DNA of 17,511 bases, taken from contig DAET01000002.1 in the NCBI GenBank assembly GCA_002497765.1, forward strand, positions 841 through 18,351, read 5' to 3'. The notes beneath the pieces are model-generated. The model made no database searches. It worked only from the letters and a program-made list of their open reading frames with translations, and was not told the DNA's origin. Made by a program: the position numbers and the translations under genes. Below are positions 8,101-15,801 of this stretch, piece by piece (within the stretch, counting starts at the first letter, position 1; each line of letters begins with the position of its first letter). The DNA comes from Euryarchaeota archaeon UBA486 (GTDB lineage: Archaea > Thermoplasmatota > Poseidoniia > Poseidoniales > Poseidoniaceae).

Positions 8101-10090
8101 CCTGGCTGAAATCATTGCCGAGCCACTCTGTCCCGTCCGGCCCCACGAGGACGAGGTCCAGATTGTTGACCAGCCGTGCCTCGCTTTGAGATGCGATGGC
8201 GCTTCCGGCTTCGTCGGTCCAAGCAAGCGTGATGTCGAGGCCGTGGGAGGGATCGAGGGAGAACGAATAGAGGAGGCCGAACCCTGGCGAGAGGAGTTTT
8301 TTGTCGTCCATGAAGGTGTCGAGGGCGGTGGTGCCGTCCATGGGCAGGACGGTGCGTTCCAAATTCACCTCACCCCAACCTTCGGCAGCGTTGGGAATGT
8401 CAGGCGTCCCGAGGTCACGAGCACCGTTGATCATGGCCGCTTTCACCAGCGAACTTGAGGGCGAGGAAACGCCGACCTGTTCGCGAATGAATTCACGGGT
8501 TAATCCAGCGACACCTGAGGCAATCGCTGTTGCTTGAGACGTCCCGCTGAGCGTCATGTAGTAGGCATTGCCGCCGGCGTGTGTTCCAGTCAAACAAGAC
8601 GGGCCTGCAGGATTTTTCGCTTCCTCCGCCAAACCTGAACAAATACCCACACCCGGTGCAACGAGGTCGGGTTTGATGCGTCCGTCCAAACTCGGACCAA
8701 GTGATGAGAAATTGACCACTGCACCGGCTGCAGGGGTTCCACTGGCGCCTGTGGTGGATGCACCAACGGCGAGAACGTTCTTGCCGGTGGCCGGAGAAGA
8801 AACTTGGGAGGCACCAGAAGTCCCTCTGTCACCGACGGAGAACACCGGTGTGAGGTCCTTGCTGTCATGGACAAAGGTGTCAACCGAACGAGCGTCCGCC
8901 GTGTATTGGCCAAAGTTCCCGTTCAATCCCCACGCGTTGACCGAGATGCGAGCCGTCATCTGTTCGGCATCTCGAAGCATGTCGTAAATCGAGCCAATAC
9001 GACCGAATGTCCCGGTCGGGTCGTGCTCGAGGGCGTACATGACGAGGTTTGCAGCGGGAGCGACGCCGCGGGCATCAGCATCGCCAGAACCGTTGCCGAG
9101 CACGGAAATGGCGATGTGCGTGCCATGGCCGCTGTTGCTGTCAGCAGGGGACGGATCAAGTCCAAACTGCGTGAAGGTGGCGGCGACCCTGCCGGTCAAG
9201 TCCGGATGGTTCTGATCCAATCCTGTGTCGGCAATGGCGATCATCTCTCCTGAGCCGTCAAGGGTAAACGTGGCGTTGTTGGTCACGCCCTGGACGCCCG
9301 CAATCGACCAAGCCAGTGCATTGTGGACACGCCACTGCGAGGTGGGTTCGGTCCACAAAATTCGACCATCGTGGGCCAAATGACTGACCACTTTCGCCAT
9401 GGACGACGGTTCAGCTGTTGCGTAGCACATCCATGCATCGCACGAAGCTTCGAGGCCACCGTACCGAACGATGTCCGTTGCCAACGCAGCGTAGCCTCCA
9501 ACACCCAAATCGGGCGTGGGAACGATGGCCAAGGCCTCAGCAGCAGCGGGCTGCGTGAGGAGGGTTGGCGCTACCCGCCAGCCGGGCTGATGTTGCCCTA
9601 CCCAACGAACCCCTTCCTCTTCGGCCAGGGCGACAACCGCTTCTGGACGCTCTGCAGGCAGGCGGACCAGCCAGCCCTCGTCGTGCAAGACATCCAGAAC
9701 CGTCAGGTCGTAGTGTTTCACCAAGCGGTCGAGAACGGTGCCATCGGGGGCATCAAGTTGCATCATCACCATCCCGGTGTGAGCGACATCATTGCTGCGG
9801 TCGTAGCCTGCAGGTACCTCGGGTCCGTTGCCCAGCAAGGGGTCAAAGGACCCCAAAGCGAGGTGGAGGACACCGGTCGCCGGCATCAACGCCACAGGCA
9901 CCATGGTGGCTTGCGGCATCATGTTCCAGTGGGCAGCGGCTAGCATCAGACGCTCAGCTTCCGTGGGCTGAGCATCATGGACCTCACCTACGGCATTCCC
10001 AGTGGCGTTTTCTGTCCCCTCGGCGAGGACGGACAACGGTGCCGAGACCAGCAGGAGAAGAACGAGCGAGAGCGAAGCTCGAGAACCCAT
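5120..10090 (-). CDS. membrane-anchored S8 subtilase with Ig-like repeats and proline-rich cytoplasmic tail
   Basis: A 1,656-residue secreted serine protease. Order: signal peptide at 1-25 (SLSLVLLLLVSAPLSVLA); an I9-like propeptide, about 70-175; the S8 domain, about 275-585, with Asp288 (IADTGLD), His322 (SGHGTH) and Ser518 (SGTSQA); a KP-43-like beta-barrel, about 605-760 (LAWTDEAGS, VNNLDLVLVGPDG); a CARDB-like domain, about 762-850; then Ig-like repeats marked by NTGN/NDGN near 1022, 1149, 1265 and 1380. A transmembrane helix (about 1477-1499, VSISLVVVLLVGGAILARR) leads to a Pro/Met/Ala-rich tail ending GWTMEQWQHYGHEWLKRQG. It probably degrades extracellular protein at the cell surface. 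The expected oxyanion Asn is Asp421. I chose the ATG at 10090 because the signal peptide starts there; an in-frame start at 10189 would overlap GAPDH. No good ribosome binding site is seen. Confidence 0.93.
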   Translation of the reverse strand: MGSRASLSLVLLLLVSAPLSVLAEGTENATGNAVGEVHDAQPTEAERLMLAAAHWNMMPQATMVPVALMPATGVLHLALGSFDPLLGNGPEVPAGYDRSNDVAHTGMVMMQLDAPDGTVLDRLVKHYDLTVLDVLHDEGWLVRLPAERPEAVVALAEEEGVRWVGQHQPGWRVAPTLLTQPAAAEALAIVPTPDLGVGGYAALATDIVRYGGLEASCDAWMCYATAEPSSMAKVVSHLAHDGRILWTEPTSQWRVHNALAWSIAGVQGVTNNATFTLDGSGEMIAIADTGLDQNHPDLTGRVAATFTQFGLDPSPADSNSGHGTHIAISVLGNGSGDADARGVAPAANLVMYALEHDPTGTFGRIGSIYDMLRDAEQMTARISVNAWGLNGNFGQYTADARSVDTFVHDSKDLTPVFSVGDRGTSGASQVSSPATGKNVLAVGASTTGASGTPAAGAVVNFSSLGPSLDGRIKPDLVAPGVGICSGLAEEAKNPAGPSCLTGTHAGGNAYYMTLSGTSQATAIASGVAGLTREFIREQVGVSSPSSSLVKAAMINGARDLGTPDIPNAAEGWGEVNLERTVLPMDGTTALDTFMDDKKLLSPGFGLLYSFSLDPSHGLDITLAWTDEAGSAIASQSEARLVNNLDLVLVGPDGTEWLGNDFSQGFTTTGGTADDVNNVERIRVAPGVLPSGNGDYVLKVLHRGGTQQDFSLVMSAVATATPQPDLAVFDGSILSSSENPLKDDLISIRLAWVNQGTSTTPSFDIILEDTTTQTVLATATRPALGPGMIDSYTIFHQFSTTGVHSLQLSVDTGGVVDEMNDATSGTDNNIWIEDIEVMALGVRVVVDNEDGSIPETPEDRASNAQMVLDVRNESGIDVPLSILHEGTGNQSVKVSATMVQIPVPGRDDFFLPSPDMWTRTFDESTTFTLTAQGTVDANKSLNLRLEDIDADLTTDPNNPRYVRAGTYVLEITARYEYQPTVAHTQRITIQVEQLDQVQVVAAGTSGLEAVPGESSVFSISVRNTGNAPAQYSLECSSDQRWQVMLGTSNSSQIDFEALNILEYLPMTIRVFVPLVADGVPAAGDTDTVTCYVTSFTDLSMNFTETVTITVLAQESFEVHLEDDDGPVGPNHLASDVAVDSGQLVHMNMSIENTGNIGIDLDVSVLPDNPQWAIQVSHDGEQDSRRVAFDLGPGETKLVQFIFGVPITAEEGDSNVFTIRTERSLSNFRQNITTLVVKDELGISLTPPADRHIDTVVSDLFSYGEFVVQNTGNTNLGLTWTHGLAPDGWAVGFANPTVYLEPREEKVVRFGLIPPAQAEVSSNAFEILINVNATNNGRFVEASETVSVGVIPSTFANITASKAIDGLFQGVSREEGRAETFVVRNDGNTVLNADLSAVLLDGDDKERTDWTVKISPSEITNLAIGEEVEVSVTLMPDEDVERGASRLVLNVSSEGVLVTSIERDASVEIGSDSGGLFNILPPAVSISLVVVLLVGGAILARRMKASGALVDDGTALVAPNTHTNPDMLGERRDEALDLGSAVDELTSGEVSDEEIAQAIMQSMDLPSTPAAVPKGLPPSGMPPKANIPLGMPPAGMPPAPGKALPPLPMPVPAAAPAPAPMPAPVPQQAPPLPPGGLPAGWTMEQWQHYGHEWLKRQG

Positions 10091-10157
10091 GGTCTGCGGA
10101 CCGGTCAAGGGCTTTTGAAGGTCGCTCTTGCCTGTGCTTACAGGACGTCGTTGAAAC

Positions 10158-11195
10158 TTACAATCCGTTGTAGGCAGAAATGGCAGCATCCGTTTTCGCC
10201 ACAGACACGCGCCAGTCGGCTTCCGTCCCCATTAAGGCACGGATGGCGTCCACGTTCTCAGGAATCACATCGGATTCTTGGTGAATGGCCTGGAAGTAAT
10301 AGAGCGTATCGCCGTCCAGTTTGACACCGTCTTCCCAAACGAAAATTTCGTGCAAGTCACCCCACTTTCGACCGATGTCTCGGGCGTACTCCATCACTTC
10401 GGCGGTCGTGGTGATGTTGGTTTCTCCTCCGTTCATGATGATGATGCGAGGTTGCTCGCCCCACAAAGCGAGAACCTTCTCGGTGGTCAAACCGTGGCCT
10501 TCGGGGAGGAAAGCGACGATCGAGTGACAGTGCATCAGGGTGGTCGGCACAGCGACGGCCATGGAATTAATGTCAATTTCCGGTTTGACGGTCATCACGT
10601 CAGGACCGTGGTGAGAGGGCACCTTCAGCACGGGTTTGATGGCGTTGATGGGGCCTTTCTTGGAATCACCGGGGTCAGCGGCTCTTCGGATCATCGTGCA
10701 CTCCACCTTGAGCGACCCGCAATGCTCGTACAGGGGCACCAAGGTGCGTGAAAGGCCGGTCGTGTTGCACGACACCACACGGGTACCGGCTACGTTCATG
10801 TTTTCTGCGTGGTTGGCAGAGGACGTGTAGGACATCTCGGCCATGGCGTGTTTTTCTCCACCCTGAAAGATGTACTTTACACCGGCCTTGACGTAAGCTT
10901 CTTTGTTGGCTGCCCCGACTTTACCAGGTGAACAATCCACCACAACGTCGGCAATGGCCAACAGGTCATCGAGGCCCCCGTGGCATGTGTAGCCAGCCGG
11001 ACCAAAGGCGGCGATTTTTTCGGGGTCGTTGTAGGTGCAATACAGCGGGTAACCCTTCCGGACCGCCAAATCACAACCGAACGAGGGGCGAGTTTTTGTC
11101 ACACCAATGATTTCCATGTCGTCCTGCGCATCAACTGCGTCGGCGACGCGCTTTCCAATCGTTCCGTATCCGTTGATGGCGACTTTGATGGTCAT
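10158..11195 (-). CDS. gap: archaeal (type II) glyceraldehyde-3-phosphate dehydrogenase
   Basis: A 345-residue phosphorylating GAPDH of the archaeal class, usually able to use NAD or NADP, working in glycolysis or gluconeogenesis. The Rossmann motif INGYGTIGKRVADAV is at 7-21, the archaeal signature VTKTRPSF at 32-39, and the catalytic Cys143 lies in SCNTTGLSRT. MHCHS (221-225) contains the histidine region. Length fits the family (about 335-345). I chose the ATG at 11195 (MTIKVAINGYG) because GGAG lies 6 nt upstream and relatives begin this way; an ATG at 11207 would add MEKV. The reading frame stays open far upstream, but that part overlaps the divergent gene and is not GAPDH-like. The subtilase gene follows 67 nt downstream. 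Confidence 0.97.
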   Translation of the reverse strand: MTIKVAINGYGTIGKRVADAVDAQDDMEIIGVTKTRPSFGCDLAVRKGYPLYCTYNDPEKIAAFGPAGYTCHGGLDDLLAIADVVVDCSPGKVGAANKEAYVKAGVKYIFQGGEKHAMAEMSYTSSANHAENMNVAGTRVVSCNTTGLSRTLVPLYEHCGSLKVECTMIRRAADPGDSKKGPINAIKPVLKVPSHHGPDVMTVKPEIDINSMAVAVPTTLMHCHSIVAFLPEGHGLTTEKVLALWGEQPRIIIMNGGETNITTTAEVMEYARDIGRKWGDLHEIFVWEDGVKLDGDTLYYFQAIHQESDVIPENVDAIRALMGTEADWRVSVAKTDAAISAYNGL

Positions 11196-11225
11196 GACCT
11201 TCTCCATGCTTTGCTCACGGAGGCC

Positions 11226-11234
11226 GTCAATAAG
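11226..11234 (-). promoter_or_regulatory. weak TATA-like element upstream of gap
   Basis: On the minus strand CTTATTGAC sits about 20-25 nt upstream of the alternative ATG at 11207 and 31-39 nt upstream of 11195. It is the only A/T-rich step in the region. A promoter must lie here because the genes on both sides diverge, but this exact box is uncertain. Confidence 0.25.
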
Positions 11235-11297
11235 GCTTCTCAACTTCACCAAATCCAACACTTCACGCAAAGAGGCTCGCTCACCCTCGGCAAACAG

Positions 11298-11311
11298 CAG
11301 TCTATTTGTGT
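11298..11311 (+). promoter_or_regulatory. putative TATA box for a leaderless GXGXG-protein mRNA
   Basis: CAGTCTATTTGTGT holds TCTATTTGT centred about 27 nt before the ATG at 11332. That is the usual archaeal distance from TATA box to transcription start, so transcription could begin at the start codon itself. The only GGAGG (11313-11317) is 14 nt from the ATG, too far for a good ribosome binding site, which also favours a leaderless start. Confidence 0.45.
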
Positions 11312-11331
11312 GGGAGGCACGACCCTGTTGC

Positions 11332-12906
11332 ATGGCGGATGTTCCCGAGGTGGTCCAGCGCTCGCTGAACATCAACGAGAAACTTGGACCTCGTCTCTTG
11401 GCGGCTGCAGAACAAAACGCCATTCTTCGCATCGGCTGGACCAATGCAGGTGACCCTGTCCCAAAGAACGGTGAATTGGGCCTGTGCCCTGGACTGCCCG
11501 AAGGCGCCAGGCTTCGAGCGCTCGGGGTGCTTGGCTCCTGGGTGGCAGCCTTCGGCACCGGCGGTACGTTCACGCTCCAAGGCGATGCTGGTGGATTCCT
11601 CGGTGCAGGTAATCGCGGCACCACCGTCGTCTGTGAACGCATGGCTGGTGATTTTGTAGGGTATCAAATGGCAGGCGGCAGCATCACGGTGCTTGATGGA
11701 TGTGGCAACGATGCTGGTGCGGAAATGTCCGGCGGCCACCTCTTTGTTCGTGGCGCTGCAGGCGCCCGTATTGGCGGTGGGATGGAAGACGGATTGATCG
11801 TCGTCCACGGTGATGTCGGCCCAGACCCCGGCGCCGGAATGACCGGCGGTCGAATCGTTGTCAACGGTCGGTGCCCCTCGCCTCCCCCAGGTGTTGTTCT
11901 TCGGCCGCTCGAGAAAAAGGAACTGAAGGAGATCAACGATCTGCTTGAAGACGAAACCATGCATGTACCCTCCGATGCTGTCTGTCTAATGGCTCAAGAA
12001 GGCTTGAACATTGAACAAACCACCTACGCCGTATCCACCGACGACCTCTCCAACATTGGATTAACCAGTGATGCTCAACAACTGCGCCCCTACGAAACCG
12101 TCGATACGGTGGCTCTTCTGGGATTGGATGAGCAAGTGCAATCCCTCGCCCTGCCGCTCCCGCTCCTTCCCTGCCTCACGTCGGGAACGACGATGAACCC
12201 CGCTTCCAAGGCAGACGATGCCGTTCGGAACATTCTGCTTCGACACCCTGCTTTGGTAACTGAGAACCCTCGGGCTGTTGATGTCGTTCTGGTCAGCCGA
12301 GCCAACCTCCTCCATGTGAGTGAAGCTCTCCCTAACGCAGGTGGTTTTGTCATCGACCTCAGCAACCTGCCTCCGATGGACGCCGAACAACTCGATGGTT
12401 TGCTGGTAGCCTTGCGTTCCATGGCCATTGCAAACGCCCCAGCAGGGTTGGTTGACGCCATCGGTCGAGTCCAAGCTCTTCATGCGAGAGCAGCCCACCA
12501 CGGCATCGACCTTGCCATGGCCAGAATTGAGGACGGTTCAGGAATTTCTGAAGCCGCTGCGCTCCCCATGACCGGCCGTTCAAAGAAAGAACACCTCGCC
12601 GGCGGCACCACGCAAACAGGTTTTCTGCTGGGTTTTGCTGCCAGCGGCCACGACCTCGCCGTACTGATGGCCTCTGGTGTGGACATCGTTGCGTGCGCAG
12701 CTCCCATGGCCGATACAGAAGACATTGCCTACTGGCTTCAGGGCACGCAGGAAGACCTCTCGGCAGAACTTCGGCGCATTGGCATCAACAGCATTGACAT
12801 GCTGGAACGGAAGCACCTTCGTGCCTTAAACCATGAAACAGCGGCCGTGAGTGGTCTGCGACTTGCAGGATACGAACGCCCACTCCCCCACTGGTTTGCG
12901 AGGTGA
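11332..12906 (+). CDS. GXGXG (GltB3/FwdC-like) domain protein with a degenerate FMN-barrel-like C-terminal region
   Basis: A 524-residue protein of unsure function. Residues about 60-182 contain repeated Gly-rich turns (LGSWVAAFGTGG, LQGDAGGFLG, MAGGSITVLDG, MSGGHLFVRG, MTGGRIVVNG), the GXGXG right-handed beta-helix found in the glutamate synthase alpha subunit C-terminal domain and in formylmethanofuran dehydrogenase subunit C. Residues about 250-524 loosely resemble the end of the glutamate synthase FMN barrel: SGHDLAVLMASGVDIVACAA recalls the tGRDVakAlalGAD step, and LSAELRRIGINSIDML the helix after the iron-sulfur cysteines. The GHDGGTGAS motif and the cluster cysteines are not seen. The start at 11332 is supported by the TATA spacing; the frame is open further upstream. 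It ends 2 nt before pheT, with its TGA inside the pheT ribosome binding site. The GXGXG call is firm; the barrel call is tentative. Confidence 0.75.
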   Translation: MADVPEVVQRSLNINEKLGPRLLAAAEQNAILRIGWTNAGDPVPKNGELGLCPGLPEGARLRALGVLGSWVAAFGTGGTFTLQGDAGGFLGAGNRGTTVVCERMAGDFVGYQMAGGSITVLDGCGNDAGAEMSGGHLFVRGAAGARIGGGMEDGLIVVHGDVGPDPGAGMTGGRIVVNGRCPSPPPGVVLRPLEKKELKEINDLLEDETMHVPSDAVCLMAQEGLNIEQTTYAVSTDDLSNIGLTSDAQQLRPYETVDTVALLGLDEQVQSLALPLPLLPCLTSGTTMNPASKADDAVRNILLRHPALVTENPRAVDVVLVSRANLLHVSEALPNAGGFVIDLSNLPPMDAEQLDGLLVALRSMAIANAPAGLVDAIGRVQALHARAAHHGIDLAMARIEDGSGISEAAALPMTGRSKKEHLAGGTTQTGFLLGFAASGHDLAVLMASGVDIVACAAPMADTEDIAYWLQGTQEDLSAELRRIGINSIDMLERKHLRALNHETAAVSGLRLAGYERPLPHWFAR

Positions 12907-12908
12907 TC

Positions 12909-14660
12909 ATGTTGCCAACCATCTCTGTCCCTCAGTCGTTGCTCAGAAGCCTGATGAAAGACTTGGGATATGAACACGACATCGAACAGGTCAACGATCA
13001 ACTCCCCTTGCTGGGAACCGACATTGACGCTTGCACAGAAGAGCAACTCGACATCGAGATCTTTCCCGACCGACCGGACCTCCTGAGCGGTGAAACGCTG
13101 GCCTATGCCATGGCCAACTTTCTCCACGATGCACCGGCCAGTCCCGACCTCAACGTCCAACCCAGCGGCATTACCATGACCGTTGATGCAGATCTGGCGA
13201 CCGTCCGACCGGTGATTTACGGTGCACTTGTTCGAAACGTGGCTGTACCCACCGATGAAGAGGAAGTTGAAGCCTTCATCAAAGGGCTGATGGACCACCA
13301 AGAGAAACTGCATTTCGCCTTGGGCAGGGGTCGTCAACGAGCCTCCATCGGCGTCCACGATTTCTCCAAGCTTGCACCGCCGTTCCGCGTGGTGGCCGTC
13401 AATGGAGCGCACGAGTTTGTACCGCTCGCCTACGACCAAGCCATGAGCATCGATGACATCCTGCTCAACCACCCCAAAGGCATTGATTATGCCCACCTCC
13501 TCAAGGGCATGGACCGTTATCCCCTGATCCTCGACGCCAACGACGACGTCCTTTCGTTTCCACCCATCATCAACGGAGATCACACCACCGTCACCCACGC
13601 CACCCGGGATTTCTTTGTGGACGTGACGGGATGGGACGAGCGTGCGTGTGAGGCGGCCCTGATGCTGGTTTGCCTCCAACTCGCCCAACGTGGTGGCGAG
13701 GTTGAATCCATTGACATCACCACCTGCAAGGGCGAACACATCACCACCCCGGTCGGCGCTGGAAAAACCCACTCTGTACCTGAGGAGCTTGTTCAAAACC
13801 TGTTGGGGCGAAGTTTCACAGACGACGAAATTCAACGTTCCATCCAACGGATGGGTGGCCGGTTTGAGGGCCGTCAGCCTGCGCCCAACGATGCCCCGAA
13901 TCATTCCAGATCGATGGCGGTGGCCAGCGCAGGCACCCAAGAACTGATCTTCACCATGCCTCGATGGCGATTTGATCTCTTGCATCCAGTGGACTTGGTT
14001 GAGGAATTGGCGATTGGCCATGGTTACGAAGACCTCGGCGTCGATGTACCAAAAGCAACCCTCACCGCTCAACCTCGCTCCGACCATCACCTTCGCCGTC
14101 GCCTTCGCACCTCCATGCAGGGGATGGGAATGATGCAGATTCAATCGCTCACGCTCTCCAACCAAAGCGACCAGTTTGACAACATGCGCTGGACACCGGA
14201 GCATGAAGTTACCTTGATCACGAACCCCATCACGGTCGACCACACCATGCTACGTCAACACCTTCTCCCTGGATTGTTGAAACTCTTGGCTGGAAACCGA
14301 CATCACGACCTGCCACAGTCGGTCTATGAGTTGGGCACGGTCGTCCGTGATCACAAGAACGCTGAGCGTCTTGCCTTCATGACCGCGGAGCGAAGCGGTG
14401 GTTTTGCAGCCGTTCGGGGCCGCATTCAAGCCCTCTGCAGGGATTTGGGAGTTGGTGAATGGCACGCAGAACCTCTTGAGGCGGGCATGGGGCCGTGGCT
14501 GGCTGGTCGCGCCTCGAAGGTGATCATCGAAAACACGTGGGTGGGTTGCTTCGGTGAACTTGACCCCGCAGTGGTCTCTCTCTACGACCTTCGAGTGCCA
14601 ATCAACGGTGCAGAATTTGACGTTCAAGCGTTGATGGCGGCCGTCGAAGATCCCGTATGA
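12909..14660 (+). CDS. pheT: phenylalanine--tRNA ligase beta subunit, archaeal type
   Basis: A 583-residue beta subunit of the alpha2-beta2 PheRS, which charges tRNA-Phe. IEIFPDRPDLLSGE (49-62), SIGVHDFSKL (146-155) and FPPIINGDHTTVTHATRDFF (217-236) are typical of archaeal/eukaryotic-type PheT. A B5-like segment (VPEELVQNLLGRSFTDDEI) and a catalytic-like core (MPRWRFDLLHPVDLVEELAI) follow, with GCFGELDPAVV near the end. I chose the ATG at 12909 because GAGGTGA (12900-12906) lies directly upstream; an in-frame GTG at 12903 would overlap that site. pheS is not in the window. The gene follows the GXGXG gene by 2 nt and precedes the SRAP gene by 9 nt, suggesting co-transcription. Confidence 0.96.
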   Translation: MLPTISVPQSLLRSLMKDLGYEHDIEQVNDQLPLLGTDIDACTEEQLDIEIFPDRPDLLSGETLAYAMANFLHDAPASPDLNVQPSGITMTVDADLATVRPVIYGALVRNVAVPTDEEEVEAFIKGLMDHQEKLHFALGRGRQRASIGVHDFSKLAPPFRVVAVNGAHEFVPLAYDQAMSIDDILLNHPKGIDYAHLLKGMDRYPLILDANDDVLSFPPIINGDHTTVTHATRDFFVDVTGWDERACEAALMLVCLQLAQRGGEVESIDITTCKGEHITTPVGAGKTHSVPEELVQNLLGRSFTDDEIQRSIQRMGGRFEGRQPAPNDAPNHSRSMAVASAGTQELIFTMPRWRFDLLHPVDLVEELAIGHGYEDLGVDVPKATLTAQPRSDHHLRRRLRTSMQGMGMMQIQSLTLSNQSDQFDNMRWTPEHEVTLITNPITVDHTMLRQHLLPGLLKLLAGNRHHDLPQSVYELGTVVRDHKNAERLAFMTAERSGGFAAVRGRIQALCRDLGVGEWHAEPLEAGMGPWLAGRASKVIIENTWVGCFGELDPAVVSLYDLRVPINGAEFDVQALMAAVEDPV

Positions 14661-14669
14661 GGCGAAATC

Positions 14670-15356
14670 ATGTGCGGCCGATTTGCACTGGCGACACCCG
14701 TTCATGAGTTGGCAGCAGCACTTGAGGCCGAACCGCTGTCGGATTTGACACCGTTCGAGCCCTCGTGGAACGTTGCGCCGCAGATGCATGTGCCCGTGGT
14801 GACCCAGGTCGGCATCGAAGGTCAAGACGACGTGCCGAGGCACGTTCGACTGATGCGGTGGGGCTTCCGCCCTTCATGGGCCAAAGCCTCGAATCGTGAA
14901 CCCATCAACGCGAGAAGTGAGACCATGCTGGAGAAACCCATGTTTCGTGCGGCTGCCCAACGTCGCCGTGGAGTTCTTCCAGCTGATGGTTGGTACGAAT
15001 GGATGACGACGCCGCAAGGAAAGACACCTTGGTACCACCAGCGAATTGATGGCCGAGCGTGCTTGATGGGTGTCGTGTGGGACTCGTGGACTGATGGGCA
15101 TCAACACCTGGAGACATGTGCCCTCTTAACGCAACAAGCGAACGAGGATTGCAGGGATGTTCACGACCGGATGCCCGTCATCATGGACCACGGGCAGGTG
15201 GAAGATTGGCTCACCCGAGGGTTCCTGCCGCCCACGCTTGAATCGGGAACGATTGGTCGTCATCCGGTGGACAGGGCCGTCAACCGAGTGGGTGAGGACC
15301 ATCCGGGCTTGATTCGACCCATCCCCCGATTGTTCGATCAGGAATACGGTGCGTAG
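14670..15356 (+). CDS. SRAP-domain protein (HMCES/YedK family)
   Basis: A 228-residue SOS-response-associated peptidase (SRAP) protein. The family crosslinks covalently to abasic sites in single-stranded DNA through the N-terminal cysteine and shields them. All key residues are visible: Cys2 in MCGRF, Asn80 in INARSET, Glu110 in GWYEW and His165 in HDRMPV. The last three equal the E. coli YedK numbers (75, 105, 160) plus five. The C terminus has the usual PVDRAVNRVGED segment. Length is normal. GAGG (14659-14662) overlaps the pheT stop and lies 7 nt before the ATG. Its last 19 nt overlap the end of the converging gene. Confidence 0.96.
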   Translation: MCGRFALATPVHELAAALEAEPLSDLTPFEPSWNVAPQMHVPVVTQVGIEGQDDVPRHVRLMRWGFRPSWAKASNREPINARSETMLEKPMFRAAAQRRRGVLPADGWYEWMTTPQGKTPWYHQRIDGRACLMGVVWDSWTDGHQHLETCALLTQQANEDCRDVHDRMPVIMDHGQVEDWLTRGFLPPTLESGTIGRHPVDRAVNRVGEDHPGLIRPIPRLFDQEYGA

Positions 15357-15781
15357 GTACCGTCCGCTTGCTTGACATGGGGCGTGGGCTCAAACGAACC
15401 GTCGCCTCGTTGCTTGTAGTGATAGCCATCCGTATGGTGAACCCACGTGTGAGAAGGTTCGGGAGCAGATTCATCTGCCGCGGAACTTGCTTCCGATGAA
15501 GAAACGTCTGAATCACTTGCGTCATCGCTTTCCGAAGGTATGCCCTCTGCGTTCGATGCAGTCACGCCGTCATAGTGCACTGATTGGTCCGTCGCTGCGG
15601 CGACCTCAGAAGAACCACCACCAAACAACGCCAACGCATCCTTGTATGCACCAGCATCCGTTTCCACGGCAGCACGTGCGTATGGGTCTTCACCACGCTT
15701 GTACACCACAGGTGCAGGAGGTGCCTCATCGATTTCTTGGTCCAATTCCCTTTTCTTTTTGAAAGGCCAGATGGGAGGCAT
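15338..15781 (-). CDS. hypothetical protein, acidic/Ser-rich with aromatic DG-rich C terminus
   Basis: A 147-residue protein I do not recognise. It begins MPPIWPFKKKRELDQEIDEA, has a central acidic and serine-rich stretch (about 80-107) and ends with a compact aromatic block (WVHHTDGYHYKQRGDG, then SFEPTPHVKQADGTYAPYS). Residues 24-54 (VVYKRGEDPYARAAV, AYKDALALFGG) may form helices. No signal peptide or membrane helix is seen. I prefer the ATG at 15781 because a TATA-like TTCTAATGG is centred 25 nt upstream, giving a leaderless mRNA; in-frame ATGs at 15805 and 15832 are possible. It converges on and overlaps the SRAP gene by 19 nt. That it is a real gene is likely but not certain. Confidence 0.7.
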   Translation of the reverse strand: MPPIWPFKKKRELDQEIDEAPPAPVVYKRGEDPYARAAVETDAGAYKDALALFGGGSSEVAAATDQSVHYDGVTASNAEGIPSESDDASDSDVSSSEASSAADESAPEPSHTWVHHTDGYHYKQRGDGSFEPTPHVKQADGTYAPYS

Positions 15782-15801
15782 GGTTGGACCACATCCATGC
15801 A

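Noticed and set aside
11107..11331. 75-residue N-terminal extension of the GXGXG protein
   Set aside because: It overlaps the gap gene antisense, looks non-protein-like, and a TATA-like box sits just before the internal ATG at 11332.
11196..11642. N-terminal extension of the GAPDH frame to 494 residues
   Set aside because: The extra 149 residues are low-complexity, overlap the divergent gene, and GAPDH of this class begins directly at the Rossmann motif.
12738..14243. 501-codon open frame on the minus strand
   Set aside because: It lies antisense to pheT and the end of the GXGXG gene, both with clear family matches; its translation shows no domain and is a shadow of GC-rich codon use.
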